Shown: positions 1 through 8,287 of the stretch, one piece after another
How positions within the stretch are numbered: the stretch's first letter is position 1
Layout of the letters: each line of letters begins with the position of its first letter
Source: JACJYC01 sp964558465
GTDB lineage: Bacteria; Bacteroidota; Bacteroidia; Chitinophagales; Saprospiraceae
Direction: 5' to 3'
Assembly (NCBI GenBank): GCA_964558465.1
Contig: CAZLEF010000043.1
Coordinates: 1-58,290, forward strand
DNA length: 58,290 bases
Translations under genes and position numbers: made by a program
Notes under the pieces: generated by a model
Seen by the model: only the letters and a program-made list of their open reading frames with translations
Database searches by the model: none
What the model was told of the DNA's origin: nothing

Positions 1-252
1 ACTTTTCTCGCTCATCCTTTCATAGGCCTAGTCACTCTTTACACAACCCCAGGATTCGGTGAGCGGAGCGAGCGGGTGATCCGACTTCGCCGAGGCTTCG
101 TCGGATGGAGGAGGGTGATGCTTCGACTACGCTCAGCATGAAGGTGTGCTTCGGCCTCCGGACGACGAAGTCGCCTATGGCTGACGGAGTCGGCTGCCCT
201 CAGCATGAGGGGTGGGACTCGGGAAGTGACGAACTGAATATCTGAATAATTG
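1..252. repeat. Intergenic repeat-rich segment
   Basis: No credible gene is seen. The stretch is made of phrases such as TTCGACTACGCTCAGC, CCCTCAGCATGAGG and a TCCGAC...GTCGGA hairpin, which recur in similar form around 50170-50330. This is a non-coding repeat typical of spacers in this genome. Open frames across it on both strands are low-complexity Arg/Ser-rich readings and are unlikely to be translated. Confidence 0.5.
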
Positions 253-260
253 TATATTTG
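253..260 (+). promoter_or_regulatory. Bacteroidota -7 element TATATTTG
   Basis: TATATTTG matches the Bacteroidota -7 consensus TAnnTTTG and lies 16 bases before the ATG at 277. It argues for the ATG at 277 rather than the in-frame TTG at 250, which would be upstream of the transcription start. No good -33 TTG is visible at the usual spacing. Confidence 0.5.
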
Positions 261-276
261 GCCGAAATTTTTCGGT

Positions 277-1290
277 ATGAATCTGCGCAAATATATTTTA
301 TTGATTTTCAGCCTGCTGACGGTTTCCGGTTTGTTCGGGCAATTATCCATGCGGATTGAGGACATCTACCAGTTGATCAAACGGGAATCCATTCACCGGA
401 AAAAAGCGGATTGGGCGGAAATAGACCAGGCCTTTTACGCAGGTTTGAAAGCGGCCAAAAGCACGAACGATTCCATGCGGTGTTTTGTCCAGGTGTTCAA
501 GGCTTTGGGAGACGTACACAGTTCCGTCATATTCCAGGGCTCTACCTTTGCCCATTTCAACCCGGTGGATGAAGCCACCTTCGACCGCCTTATACCGCTG
601 CTCAATCGCTCAAACGAGGAATTGGGCAGAGTACGGACAGGGCTTCTGCAAAAGAAATATGTTTACATCCAGGTTCCCGGCTTTTTTGCCACCCCGGATA
701 TGGTGGATTCCCTGGCCCGGACCATCAGCGACAGCCTCTGCCAGTACGCCGGCATCAAGGCAAGGGGGGTGATTGTCGACCTGCGCATGAACAAAGGCGG
801 CAACCTTTACCCGATGCTTTCCGGGCTGGGCAGCCTGCTGGGCGACGGCCCGATCGGCGGCGAAACCGGCGTTGACGGGCAGACCCTCCGGAGTTGGGTC
901 ATCCAAAACGGGAATTTTATCCAGGCGGGGGTTCCGATGTCTGATATTCAGCATAGCTGCGGGACGGCGTTCGCCAAAACGCCGGTTGTTGTGTTGACCG
1001 GACCCATCACCATCAGTTCGGGGGCCATGGTCGCCATTGCGTTCAAAGGCCGCTCCAAAACCCGTTTGATCGGAGAGCCGACGGGAGAAGGGTATACGAC
1101 CTCCAACGGATGGTTTCAGCTTGGCCCGAGATCGGCGTTGAACCTGGCCGGCGCTTTTGTATCGGACCGGCAGGGAAAAGTTTACGACAACAACGTGACG
1201 CCGGATGAAATCATCACAGGGAGCCCCCATTTCGGCAATCTGGAAAAGGATGCGCAGGTAGCTGCGGCGCTGAAGTGGTTGAAAAAATAG
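277..1290 (+). CDS. S41-family peptidase-like secreted protein
   Basis: A 337-residue protein with a signal peptide (MNLRKYILLIFSLLTVSGLFGQ region) and a C-terminal-processing-peptidase (S41, TSPc) fold. The core strand GVIVDLRMNKGG lies near residue 165. The nucleophile region TISSGAMVAIAFKG is near residues 245-258, with Ser248 as likely nucleophile, followed by RLIGEPTGEGYTT. In most relatives of this subgroup the motif reads SSGE; here the Glu is replaced by Ala, so activity may be altered. No PDZ domain is apparent. Start chosen at the ATG because the signal peptide begins there and a -7 element sits just upstream. The next gene starts 51 bases downstream on the same strand. Substrate unknown. 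Confidence 0.8.
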   Translation: MNLRKYILLIFSLLTVSGLFGQLSMRIEDIYQLIKRESIHRKKADWAEIDQAFYAGLKAAKSTNDSMRCFVQVFKALGDVHSSVIFQGSTFAHFNPVDEATFDRLIPLLNRSNEELGRVRTGLLQKKYVYIQVPGFFATPDMVDSLARTISDSLCQYAGIKARGVIVDLRMNKGGNLYPMLSGLGSLLGDGPIGGETGVDGQTLRSWVIQNGNFIQAGVPMSDIQHSCGTAFAKTPVVVLTGPITISSGAMVAIAFKGRSKTRLIGEPTGEGYTTSNGWFQLGPRSALNLAGAFVSDRQGKVYDNNVTPDEIITGSPHFGNLEKDAQVAAALKWLKK

Positions 1291-1341
1291 TTGACGTCTT
1301 TCAGCGGAAAACACATAAAATCATCAACAAAAACCAACGCC

Positions 1342-2238
1342 ATGCACATTGCCATACACAACTGGATGCGCGCCGAGCCGATCGAAACCACCGTTGCCCG
1401 GATTTCCCGTCAGGGGTATCACGCCATAGAGATCCAGGGCGCCCCGGAAGCGTACGATACCCGGTACCTGCGCCGGCTTTTAAATGACCACAACCTCAAA
1501 TGCTGGGGGTCGGTGACCCTGATGCTGGGGGAGCGCAACCTGGTGGCTGCCGATAAAACGCAAAGGCAACGTTCGGTGCAATATGTAAAGGACATCATCA
1601 CCATGGTCAGGGAACTGGACGGCCATATGGTGAGTGTAGTGCCGGGGACAGTCGGCAAGATCATTCCCGACGGCAGGCCGGAGGAGGAATGGCAATGGGC
1701 GGTGGAGTCGATGAAAGCCTGTTATGAATACGCTGAAAAAGCGGGCATCCTGCTGGGCATCGAGCCGATCAACCGGTTTGAGACCTATTTTATCAACCGG
1801 GCCGACCAGGCGCTGGCGCTGGCAGAAGCAGTGGGTGAAAACTGCGGCGTCTGCCTGGATATATTCCATATGAACCTGGAAGAAAGCGATTATTACGCCG
1901 CTATCCGCCGGGCCAAAGACCGCCTGGTCGGTTTTCATGTGGCCGACAACAACCGGATGGCGCCCGGCATGGGTACACTCGACTGGCCGAGGATCGTGGC
2001 AACCCTTAAAGAGGTGGGTTATGATGGCGCTTTATCCGTCGAGTTCTGTCCCACACTCGACCGCACGCCCGCCAACCCGCACCCGGGCAGCATCGATGAA
2101 AACCCGGAAGGGTTGACGCCTGAACAGAAAAAATTTCTGGAAGACCACGGCAGTTCGGCGTTCACGGAGGCGTTTTACAGCATGCTGACGCAGCGGTCGG
2201 TGGATACTTTGCGGCCTTTGATCGCCAATTCGTTGTAA
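1342..2238 (+). CDS. Sugar isomerase/epimerase (ketose 3-epimerase-like TIM barrel)
   Basis: A 298-residue xylose-isomerase-like TIM barrel. The four metal ligands of the D-tagatose/D-psicose 3-epimerase family are visible in order: Glu141 (GIEPINR), Asp173 (CLDIFHMN), His199 (GFHVADNNR) and Glu234 (LSVEFCP), spaced as in the Agrobacterium enzyme. It probably interconverts ketoses at C3 with a divalent metal in the cytosol. The longer frame from 1291 adds 17 residues that do not belong to the fold, so the ATG at 1342 is preferred. It follows the S41 gene but no functional link is obvious. Hydroxypyruvate isomerase-like activity is an alternative. Confidence 0.8.
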   Translation: MHIAIHNWMRAEPIETTVARISRQGYHAIEIQGAPEAYDTRYLRRLLNDHNLKCWGSVTLMLGERNLVAADKTQRQRSVQYVKDIITMVRELDGHMVSVVPGTVGKIIPDGRPEEEWQWAVESMKACYEYAEKAGILLGIEPINRFETYFINRADQALALAEAVGENCGVCLDIFHMNLEESDYYAAIRRAKDRLVGFHVADNNRMAPGMGTLDWPRIVATLKEVGYDGALSVEFCPTLDRTPANPHPGSIDENPEGLTPEQKKFLEDHGSSAFTEAFYSMLTQRSVDTLRPLIANSL

Positions 2239-2289
2239 CTTGATCATAGGATGTCGATTGGGCCACCTGTCTTTTGGGGAGATGGTTTG

Positions 2290-2308
2290 TCCATAGGGCT
2301 CCTTTGGA
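2290..2308. repeat. 19-mer intergenic repeat, copy 1
   Basis: TCCATAGGGCTCCTTTGGA matches TCCATAGGAGTCCTTTGGA at 49779-49797 at 17 of 19 positions. Both copies are intergenic. Confidence 0.45.
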
Positions 2309-2310
2309 GG

Positions 2311-2356
2311 GGTGGTTTGGGGTGGTTTGGAGTGGTTTGGGGTGGTTTGGGATGGT
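2311..2356. repeat. 10-bp tandem repeat (GGTGGTTTGG)
   Basis: Four near-perfect units of GGTGGTTTGG (one begins with A) and a degenerate fifth, in the gap between the epimerase and the SDR gene, which converge here. It belongs to a set of 7-10 bp tandem arrays found in several intergenic gaps of the window. No coding potential. Confidence 0.75.
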
Positions 2357-2438
2357 TAACTGCCGAAACCATAATGAACAATCATAAACCATAATGAACT
2401 GCACATTATAATGCCAAAAGCCAAATATTACGCAGCGC

Positions 2439-3200
2439 CTAAACCATCCCTTTTATCCACCCTCCATCCACAGCCAGGGAAACGCCTGTGATATAACTGG
2501 CCCGTTCGCCGGCCAAAAAGGCGACGGCGGCGGCAAACTCCTCTGGTTTTCCAAACCGGCCGAGCGGTATTTCTTTGACAACCGAGGCAAACGCCGGATT
2601 GTCGGCCATAAGCTTGGTCAGGCGGGCAGTTTGGGTATAACCCGGCATGACATTGTTGACGGTGATGTTGTATTCGCCCAGTTCATTGGCCAGGGTTTTC
2701 ATCAGCCCCACAACGGAGGAACGCACCGCATTGGACAGGATCAGGTTATTCACCGGTTGTTTGACCGCCTGGGAAGTGATCGCAATGATCCTCCCCCATT
2801 TTTGTGCTTTCATGCCCGGCAGGAAGCCCTTTACCAGTCCGGCGGCGCTGCCCAGCAACAGGTGAAAGGCGTTATCCCAATCTTCCTCAGAAAAGGCCTC
2901 AAATTTCCCGGCCGGCGGGCCGCCCGAATTGGTTACGAGGATGTCCACCCCGGAAAATTCCTTCAGGGTCGCTTCGATCAGGTTTGCCCGGTCAGCAGCC
3001 TTAGATACGTCGCCCCTCAGCGCAAGTACCTGTCCGCCTAGTGATTTAATCTCCGATTCGGCGGCTGCCAGGGTTTCCTGATTTCTGCCGCAAATAATAA
3101 CCCTGGCGCCTTCTTTCACCAGTTCGATGGCCACGCTTTTGCCGAGCCCCTGACTGGAGGCGGCAACAAAAGCGACTTTACCTTTTAATCCCAGTTCCAT
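2439..3200 (-). CDS. Atypical SDR-family oxidoreductase
   Basis: A 253-residue Rossmann-fold short-chain dehydrogenase starting MELGLKGKVAFVAASSQGLG. The dinucleotide-binding loop reads AASSQGLG instead of TGxxxGxG. The usual YxxxK catalytic pair is not present: the aligned stretch is LILSNAVRSS after the conserved ITSQ serine. This matches the beta-ketoacyl reductase-like SDR subgroup known to lack a standard catalytic tetrad. The C-terminus ITGVSLAVDGGW is typical. It begins 2 bases after the stop of the cupin gene, so the two are co-transcribed. The ATG at 3200 is chosen because the 59 extra residues of the longer frame overlap the cupin and are not SDR-like. Substrate unknown. Confidence 0.85.
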   Translation of the reverse strand: MELGLKGKVAFVAASSQGLGKSVAIELVKEGARVIICGRNQETLAAAESEIKSLGGQVLALRGDVSKAADRANLIEATLKEFSGVDILVTNSGGPPAGKFEAFSEEDWDNAFHLLLGSAAGLVKGFLPGMKAQKWGRIIAITSQAVKQPVNNLILSNAVRSSVVGLMKTLANELGEYNITVNNVMPGYTQTARLTKLMADNPAFASVVKEIPLGRFGKPEEFAAAVAFLAGERASYITGVSLAVDGGWIKGMV

Positions 3201-3202
3201 TT

Positions 3203-3562
3203 TTACTTTCTTAAATAATGATCTGATCCATCCAGCCAATCCTGACGGGGCGGCGACCAGGTGTCGATTTCTTCCACATCGCCGATCATCAGGGCTTCGT
3301 GCGGCAGGTCGGAAGGAATGACGACGACATCCCCAGGGTTCAAATCCATCACTTGCTCTTTTTGGGCGCCAAACCAAAATCGCATTTTCCCGGAAATGAC
3401 CTGAGTGACCTGTTCGTGAAAATGGCTGTGCAGCGGCACCACAAAACCGTCTTTGAACCGCATCCGGGCCACCATGACTTTTTCGCCCGTGATGATCTTG
3501 CGCTTCATGGAGGAATTGACTTCTTCTTCCGGAACATGGTCCCAGTTAATTTTTTCCAGCAT
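3203..3562 (-). CDS. Cupin-domain protein
   Basis: A 119-residue single-domain cupin. The first cupin motif is HSHFHEQVTQVISGKMRF (two His and a Glu as likely metal ligands), and the second is DVVVIPSDLPHEALMIGD. It is probably a small metal-binding dioxygenase, isomerase or sensor; substrate cannot be told. The ATG at 3562 fits the cupin length (MLEKINWDHVPEEEV). It is the first gene of a two-gene unit with the SDR, 2 bases apart, which suggests a shared small-molecule pathway. Confidence 0.8.
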   Translation of the reverse strand: MLEKINWDHVPEEEVNSSMKRKIITGEKVMVARMRFKDGFVVPLHSHFHEQVTQVISGKMRFWFGAQKEQVMDLNPGDVVVIPSDLPHEALMIGDVEEIDTWSPPRQDWLDGSDHYLRK

Positions 3563-3649
3563 GGTGATTAAAATTATTGGCCAATATAGGAATTTTAGTT
3601 TGGCCACGTTTACGAAACTTAAAAAGTTTCGCAAACGTATTTCCATGTT

Positions 3650-4099
3650 TCAAAGCCCGAACTGCCGCAAATGATGGTCGATATGCCGCCACATAAGCCT
3701 TCCCCATGCCCGGTTTGACAGGGAGCCAAACACCGGGCTGGGGGCAAAAGGTTCCTGAAAGTGGGCGAACCGGTGAATGGTCAGCAATAACTTTTGTTTA
3801 TCCTCCTCGAACACAGCGGGCGGCGTGCCTTTTTTGCCCTGGATGAATTCGTCGGCGGTGGGCGCGCCTTTGGGCCACGGCATCCACCAAACGACGCATT
3901 GGCTGACCGGCCATTTGCTGAAGACCGAATTCATGGGTTCGGCCGTCCGGTCGCCTATGGCTACCCGTAAAGGATCCGTCAAATGGGCTACAATCTGTGC
4001 GGCGTTCATCTTGCCCCATCGGCCTTTGGTTTCAGGCCGGAGGTGTTGAAGTCTTAAAATGAGGGCGTCTCTGTCGGTCGGGTTGAGCAGGTTTTTCAT
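3650..4099 (-). CDS. DUF1569/DinB-like protein
   Basis: A 149-residue helical protein with the DinB-like pattern WGKMNAAQIVAHLTDPLRVAIGD near residue 30 and MWRHIDHHLRQFGL at the end. The two His-containing motifs are the usual metal-binding positions of the DinB/YfiT fold. Such proteins are often thiol-dependent transferases, but this subfamily (DUF1569) has no known reaction. The gene precedes the cupin-SDR pair on the same strand, with an 87-base gap. A -7 element is at 4145-4152. Confidence 0.75.
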   Translation of the reverse strand: MKNLLNPTDRDALILRLQHLRPETKGRWGKMNAAQIVAHLTDPLRVAIGDRTAEPMNSVFSKWPVSQCVVWWMPWPKGAPTADEFIQGKKGTPPAVFEEDKQKLLLTIHRFAHFQEPFAPSPVFGSLSNRAWGRLMWRHIDHHLRQFGL

Positions 4100-4144
4100 T
4101 GTTTCGTTGGTTGTCTGGTGAAAAATACTGGTTTAAAAACGAAA

Positions 4145-4152
4145 CAAAGATA
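4145..4152 (-). promoter_or_regulatory. Bacteroidota -7 element TATCTTTG
   Basis: On the minus strand TATCTTTG matches TAnnTTTG about 45 bases upstream of the DinB-like gene start at 4099. A TTG at the ideal -33 spacing is not seen. Confidence 0.4.
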
Positions 4153-4190
4153 AAGGCGGAAATCCCGGAAGGGTTAACTCCAAACGGACT

Positions 4191-5192
4191 TCAAATATGC
4201 CGGAACGGAGTTTTACGCACTTCCGAAGGGAGGATGCTGTGTTCCAGTTTGAATGCGCGGGTAAAGGCCGACAGGTTTTCATACCCGACTTCCCGGGCTA
4301 CTTCATTTACCTGCCATTCGCCCGTTCTGAGCAAATCGATGGCTTTTTCCATCCGCAATTTCTGAAGAAAACGGAAAACCGGCTCGCCAAAGACTGCTTT
4401 AAAACCTTTTTTCAGGGCAAATTCATTAGAGCCGATCTGCCGGGCAAGGCTGGCGAGCGTAGGCGGATCGGCAATGTTCCGTTCCAGGATAGCCCGCGCG
4501 TGGCGAATCTTTTCTTCGTCTTTCCGGGGTATAAAATTAAGGCTGGCCGGTGAACGGTGGTTCAGTTCCAGCATCACGGCGATGAGTTCGAGCATTTTGC
4601 TTTCCATAAAAATCCGGCCTGCCAGGGAGCAGGAAAAGGATTTGCCGAGCATCTGCGTCAGGATCTGCCGGATTCCCGGATGCCAGGCCTGGTTCTTGAA
4701 ATAACACCGGTTAGGATATTCAGCGGCAGTACGAAAATTGGGCGGCAAAAGTTCAACGGCATCGCCTAAAAGCGAAAAATACCTCGATAAGGGAATGAAA
4801 AAAGTGGCGGCGGCAAACTCCCCGTTCGCCTCCATAGAGCTTGAAAAAGTTTCCTTTGGCAGCAACAATACGTTGCATTCGCTGGGGTCGGCGCGGGTAG
4901 GCAGGTAATTGCCCGTCAGGGAGAAGGTTTGTTTACCCTTAAGGCAAAAATTGAACGCCGCCTGGTGGCTTTCAAACGGGTTGTTCCGCATCAGGCAGAC
5001 GCCTTCCGGCGCAAACCCGGAGGTCAGCTGGACAACCGAGCCTTCGGCTATTTCAAATTCCCTGTGGTCGAGCAGCAGCGTGCCATCCGATTGGTATTGC
5101 GGTCCTTCCAACAATATCTCGCGCATTGGATCCGGTGTTTGATCAAACAAATTTACGGGCAATTCTACCCGGATGCAATCCCGCGTTTCCAT
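4191..5192 (-). CDS. AraC-family transcriptional regulator
   Basis: A 333-residue cytosolic regulator. The N-terminal ~220 residues form an effector-like domain of unknown specificity (FNFCLKGKQTFSLTGNYLP, LLLPKETFSS). The C-terminal ~95 residues are an AraC/XylS double helix-turn-helix: LASLARQIGSNEFALKKGFK, then VNEVAREVGYENLSAFTRAF and the closing HSILPSEVRKTP. It resembles the PchR-like regulators of siderophore or sugar genes, though no such target lies adjacent. Downstream of the XRE gene on the same strand with a 27-base gap. Confidence 0.88.
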   Translation of the reverse strand: METRDCIRVELPVNLFDQTPDPMREILLEGPQYQSDGTLLLDHREFEIAEGSVVQLTSGFAPEGVCLMRNNPFESHQAAFNFCLKGKQTFSLTGNYLPTRADPSECNVLLLPKETFSSSMEANGEFAAATFFIPLSRYFSLLGDAVELLPPNFRTAAEYPNRCYFKNQAWHPGIRQILTQMLGKSFSCSLAGRIFMESKMLELIAVMLELNHRSPASLNFIPRKDEEKIRHARAILERNIADPPTLASLARQIGSNEFALKKGFKAVFGEPVFRFLQKLRMEKAIDLLRTGEWQVNEVAREVGYENLSAFTRAFKLEHSILPSEVRKTPFRHI

Positions 5193-5219
5193 GTTTTTTT
5201 AACTCCCGGAAAAGGGGAC

Positions 5220-5420
5220 TCAATCCTCCGGCTCCAGTTCAAAAATTTGCTCCACGGGTATATTGAACGCCCGCGCCATTTTCAGGGCCAGCAGGGTGGA
5301 CGGCACAAATTTACCTGCCTCGATCGCATTCATGGCCTGGCGGGAAATGCCGATTTTCTCCGCCAGTTCGGCCTGGGTCCAGTTTTTCCGGGCCCGTTCC
5401 ACTTTCAGGTTATTCCTCAT
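5220..5420 (-). CDS. XRE-family helix-turn-helix regulator (YozG-like)
   Basis: A 66-residue single-domain Cro/CI-type DNA-binding protein: MRNNLKVERARKNWTQAELA, then KIGISRQAMNAIEAGKFVPS. The ATG at 5420 overlaps the last 11 bases of the membrane-protein gene upstream (GAGGAATAA region), so the two are translationally coupled. Small XRE proteins coupled to a four-helix membrane protein are common in Bacteria and probably control that partner. The longer frame adds a non-homologous N-terminus and is rejected. Confidence 0.88.
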   Translation of the reverse strand: MRNNLKVERARKNWTQAELAEKIGISRQAMNAIEAGKFVPSTLLALKMARAFNIPVEQIFELEPED

Positions 5421-5820
5421 GGCCCTGGTATTTTTTCCGGGCAATGAACAACCCCAGGAAATAAAAAACAAAAAAATACGGGACCAGATGCCGGTACCCC
5501 CAGTCTTCCTTGTTGAGGGTAACGACCAGGTCGAGCAACCCCAGGGTCATCAGCATTAAAATACTTAGGCAAAAAGCGATGACTGCGGCCTCCAGGTAAA
5601 TGCGCACCTCGAGCTCATCCATGGCGGAAATTCCCTTGCTGAACCAAAAAATAAAAAAAGCAAAGGCCAGGGCAGGCAGAAAGGACAGAATCAGCCCCAG
5701 CGTTTTGCCGGGTGAAAGCTCTTTGACGACCAATAAAGCCCCGATATAGACTACCGCCCATACGAGCCCGCTGATCAGAATAGTCCTTCCATACGATTTG
5801 GAATTCTTGTTGATCTTCAT
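5410..5820 (-). CDS. Small integral membrane protein
   Basis: A 136-residue protein with about four transmembrane segments (RTILISGLVWAVVYIGALLV; LGLILSFLPALAFAFFIFWF; AAVIAFCLSILMLMTLGLLD; LVPYFFVFYFLGLFIARKK). It starts at the ATG at 5820 behind a good promoter (5839-5868), and its stop overlaps the start of the XRE regulator. This membrane protein/XRE pairing is a recurrent cassette of unknown role. The long upstream extension of the frame is spurious. Confidence 0.8.
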   Translation of the reverse strand: MKINKNSKSYGRTILISGLVWAVVYIGALLVVKELSPGKTLGLILSFLPALAFAFFIFWFSKGISAMDELEVRIYLEAAVIAFCLSILMLMTLGLLDLVVTLNKEDWGYRHLVPYFFVFYFLGLFIARKKYQGHEE

Positions 5821-5838
5821 GACAATAGCAATTTGTCG

Positions 5839-5868
5839 CAAAGATACATAAAATTTACAAAAAGTCAA
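5839..5868 (-). promoter_or_regulatory. Bacteroidota promoter (TTG-N19-TATCTTTG)
   Basis: On the minus strand a TTG (5866-5868) is followed after 19 bases by TATCTTTG (5839-5846), a full match to the Bacteroidota -33/-7 architecture. The start codon of the membrane protein is 19 bases downstream. Confidence 0.7.
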
Positions 5869-5913
5869 GTTTATTTTACAAAAAGAAATAAATATAGGAC
5901 GATTAATTGGTTC

Positions 5914-6005
5914 GATTCCTCGATTCCTCCACGCCTGTGGCGTGGCACGCATTTCCTCAATTCCTCGATTCCTCGATTCCTCAATTGTTTGGATTGTTTG
6001 GAACC
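5914..6005. repeat. 8-9 bp tandem repeats with CCACGCC hairpin
   Basis: Units related to TTCCTCGA and TTTGGATTG recur, interrupted by a perfect hairpin CCACGCC-TGT-GGCGTGG at 5929-5945. The same hairpin with a different loop is at 58171-58187 and a related one is at 50272. Non-coding. Confidence 0.65.
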
Positions 6006-6020
6006 AATCGTCCAATCGAA

Positions 6021-7007
6021 TCAATAAAAAACAGTTTCCCCCAAACCCGCATAAATATAATCCTCGCCGTAGGCTTCCATCAGCAATTTGAAAGCCAGGT
6101 GGCCGGTGCAATGTGCGGGAGCGACCCTGCGGACGTGCAACTCGTTCTTCAACAAGTTCACGAGGATTCCGGTCTGTGGGCGGTCAAACGGCAGCATATG
6201 AAATCCGCCGTAAACAAGGTCGATTGGATCGCCGGTCACGTTTCCGGTTTCCCTAATGATTTTTTCCACCCCGGTATGGGAACATCCCACGATCAAAACC
6301 CGGCCTTTATCCGTTTTCATGGCCAGTGATAACTCTGGCAGGTTATTGTTCCGGCATTCATGCCCGCCCTCCTCAAACGCCCCCTGCACAAAACTTTTAT
6401 TGGGATAACAGGAGAAATATCCCATGTATTCCGAACGGGTTGCCACCAGGGTCAGGCCGGGCAGGATCTCTTTGGATGCCTGGACAAACTCCACATCGGC
6501 GTTGCGGAACCGCCCCGATTGTTGGATGGTAAATCTGGTTTCACCCCCGTCGAAATACCGCATGTGGACCGGCAAGGAGTCCCGGACAGTCGCCTCTTGC
6601 CCTGTGGCGTCAAACGGCGCAGGGGCCCCCCAGAAAATATCGAATGGGAAATAAATTTTGACATCGGGATTAACTTCCAGGAGGTGGTCCATACCGTTGA
6701 GGTGGTCGAAATGCGCGTGGGAAACGATGGCGATGTCCACGGTCCGGAGGTCGATGCCAAGCCGGTCGGTGTTTTGTTTAAAAATATCCGCGTTGCTGCC
6801 CGAATCGAACAGGATGGTTTTGCCACCGTACCGGGTGATGCAGGCAAACCCAAAATCTTTAACCAGGGCGGTATCTTTGCCGAAAGCGTCGTAAAGGTTG
6901 ACGATGGCGTCATCCGCGAGTGTGTTTTTCGGCTGCATCGCCGGTTGCAAACAGGCGGAAAGGAATACGGCGATGAAGATCAGGATCAAGTAAAATGGAT
7001 TTTTCAT
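6021..7007 (-). CDS. Metallo-beta-lactamase-fold lipoprotein
   Basis: A 328-residue protein with a lipoprotein signal (FIAVFLSACLQ, lipobox Cys) and an MBL-fold hydrolase domain. The metal motif HAHFDHLNG follows LGIDLRTVDIAIVS, with later ligands in GCSHTGVEKII and APAHCTGH. The layout resembles the MBL proteins annotated as dihydropterin-linked methanopterin-synthase-like enzymes, usually cytosolic; here the lipobox puts it in the periplasm. The ATG at 7007 is chosen because it begins the signal sequence. Substrate unknown. Confidence 0.82.
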   Translation of the reverse strand: MKNPFYLILIFIAVFLSACLQPAMQPKNTLADDAIVNLYDAFGKDTALVKDFGFACITRYGGKTILFDSGSNADIFKQNTDRLGIDLRTVDIAIVSHAHFDHLNGMDHLLEVNPDVKIYFPFDIFWGAPAPFDATGQEATVRDSLPVHMRYFDGGETRFTIQQSGRFRNADVEFVQASKEILPGLTLVATRSEYMGYFSCYPNKSFVQGAFEEGGHECRNNNLPELSLAMKTDKGRVLIVGCSHTGVEKIIRETGNVTGDPIDLVYGGFHMLPFDRPQTGILVNLLKNELHVRRVAPAHCTGHLAFKLLMEAYGEDYIYAGLGETVFY

Positions 7008-7087
7008 AGCGTTGAATTTGGAATCAGGCATTGTCCCCCAGTCACCCCATCTCCCCGTCTCCAAGTCACCCCGTCCGAACTGAAGGG

Positions 7088-7639
7088 TCAGGATGTTTTT
7101 TTCTTCAGATTATGCGGGAAAGTCGGCCCAGGCGGCGCAGGTATCTGCTTGCGTTCTTCTTCCGTGGCGGCGTGGCGGCGCTGCAATTCCAGTCGCAGGC
7201 TTTCCAATCCCATGTGCATGGCCCAGTGGTGGTTGGCAGAAAAAAGCGGCTTCATGAGGAAACTGAGGTACTTCAGGAGTGGTTTTTCGGCGCTGATCCG
7301 CCAGTCGTAGGTCACTTCGCACAACGAAGTTCCTGGTTTAGCCTTAAATTCCCAAACCCCGCGGCCTTTGAAATCGCCGACCGCTTCGAGTGTGAAACCC
7401 GAAGGAAAATTCGTTTCGGTCACCACAAACTGCCAGCGCAGGGTATAGGGCAACCAGCCTTTGGTGTAGAGGGCCACTTTTTTACCCACGCCGCCGGGTT
7501 GGCCGGGTTCCAGGATATTCACATCGAGGTAAACGCTGGGCCACCATCGGGCCAGGTCTTCCGGTTTTTCCAGGATGCGGTAGACTTCTTCGGGGGTGGA
7601 TTCGACCTCCCAGCGGGTCAGGAATTGGTATTGGCTCAT
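7088..7639 (-). CDS. SRPBCC (START-like) protein
   Basis: A 183-residue ligand-binding helix-grip protein: MSQYQFLTRWEVESTPEEVY, the motif EDLARWWPSVYLDVNILEPG, and the long C-terminal helix NHHWAMHMGLESLRLELQ. Such proteins bind hydrophobic ligands or act as cyclases; no ligand can be named. The ATG at 7639 lies 11 bases from a 9-bp tandem repeat array, and frames extending into that array give an artificial NRI repeat. It sits 80 bases upstream of the MBL lipoprotein gene on the same strand. Confidence 0.8.
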   Translation of the reverse strand: MSQYQFLTRWEVESTPEEVYRILEKPEDLARWWPSVYLDVNILEPGQPGGVGKKVALYTKGWLPYTLRWQFVVTETNFPSGFTLEAVGDFKGRGVWEFKAKPGTSLCEVTYDWRISAEKPLLKYLSFLMKPLFSANHHWAMHMGLESLRLELQRRHAATEEERKQIPAPPGPTFPHNLKKKTS

Positions 7640-7650
7640 GAAATAATTGG

Positions 7651-7704
7651 TTCGATTGATTCGATTGATTCGATTGATACGATTGATTCGATTGATACGA
7701 TTGG
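7651..7704. repeat. 9-bp tandem repeat (TTCGATTGA), six units
   Basis: Six contiguous 9-mers: TTCGATTGA three times, TACGATTGA, TTCGATTGA, TACGATTGG. It is directly upstream of the SRPBCC start codon and may affect its promoter. Similar 9-bp arrays are at 44717-44759 and 58243-58290. Confidence 0.9.
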
Positions 7705-7810
7705 CGGCTGCTCGTTCGCATCTTCGCATCCTCAAATCCTCGCATCCTCATTTGTGGATTGGTTCGATTCAAAATTATGACGATCAATTGCTCAATTTCC
7801 AGTTCAATTC

Positions 7811-8170
7811 TTGTTCAAAACATGGTTAATTTTTGGCGTTCTCCTCCACCACCGCTCCTCCGTAATGAAAGACAGCCTTTGTTGCGAAGCCGTACCGATC
7901 ATCACGGCCTGCGAATCCGTCCCCCAACTCACAATTCAGCAAAAACTGCCGTTCGCCGCTGATATGGCAGATATCGGAATAGGTGGACCAATATACCTTT
8001 TGGCGCCTGGCAAAGGGATCAAAAATCACCTCGCCGCAGCGGTAATTTTTGTTGCGCAAGGCGCGTACCTGGGCGTTCGTTTTGCCGCAAGCTCAAAATT
8101 GACGCTTTGGGGGGAAATCGGAACGGGAATTTCCTTTGCACAGATCGGTTTTGGCATAAAAATTTTATAA
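7811..8170 (+). pseudogene. Possible C-terminal remnant of an outer-membrane beta-barrel protein
   Basis: This open frame of 119 residues ends in alternating hydrophobic strands (AYLGVRFAASSKLTLWGEIG, then ISFAQIGFGIKIL), which resemble the last hairpin of a beta-barrel. The N-terminal half has no signal peptide and looks non-coding. A competing frame on the minus strand (7826-8059) has no recognisable homology. If real, this is a decayed 3' end. The rest of 7640-8338 holds only the tandem repeat and AT-rich spacer. Confidence 0.25.
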
Positions 8171-8287
8171 ATTGATTTTGTTAAAAAAATTGCCCGTATA
8201 ACACAATAACGAAAACAATGAAACCAATTTGAAACAATAGCCCAAATCTGTGTAACAATACCTAAAACATTAGATCGGCGAGGAAGC

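Noticed and set aside
7651..7704. CRISPR-like array
   Set aside because: Units are 9 bases, contiguous, without spacers. The same holds for the arrays at 11192, 44717 and 58243.
7826..8059. Small gene on the minus strand
   Set aside because: TTG start, no recognisable homology, and overlapped by another open frame. Not supported.
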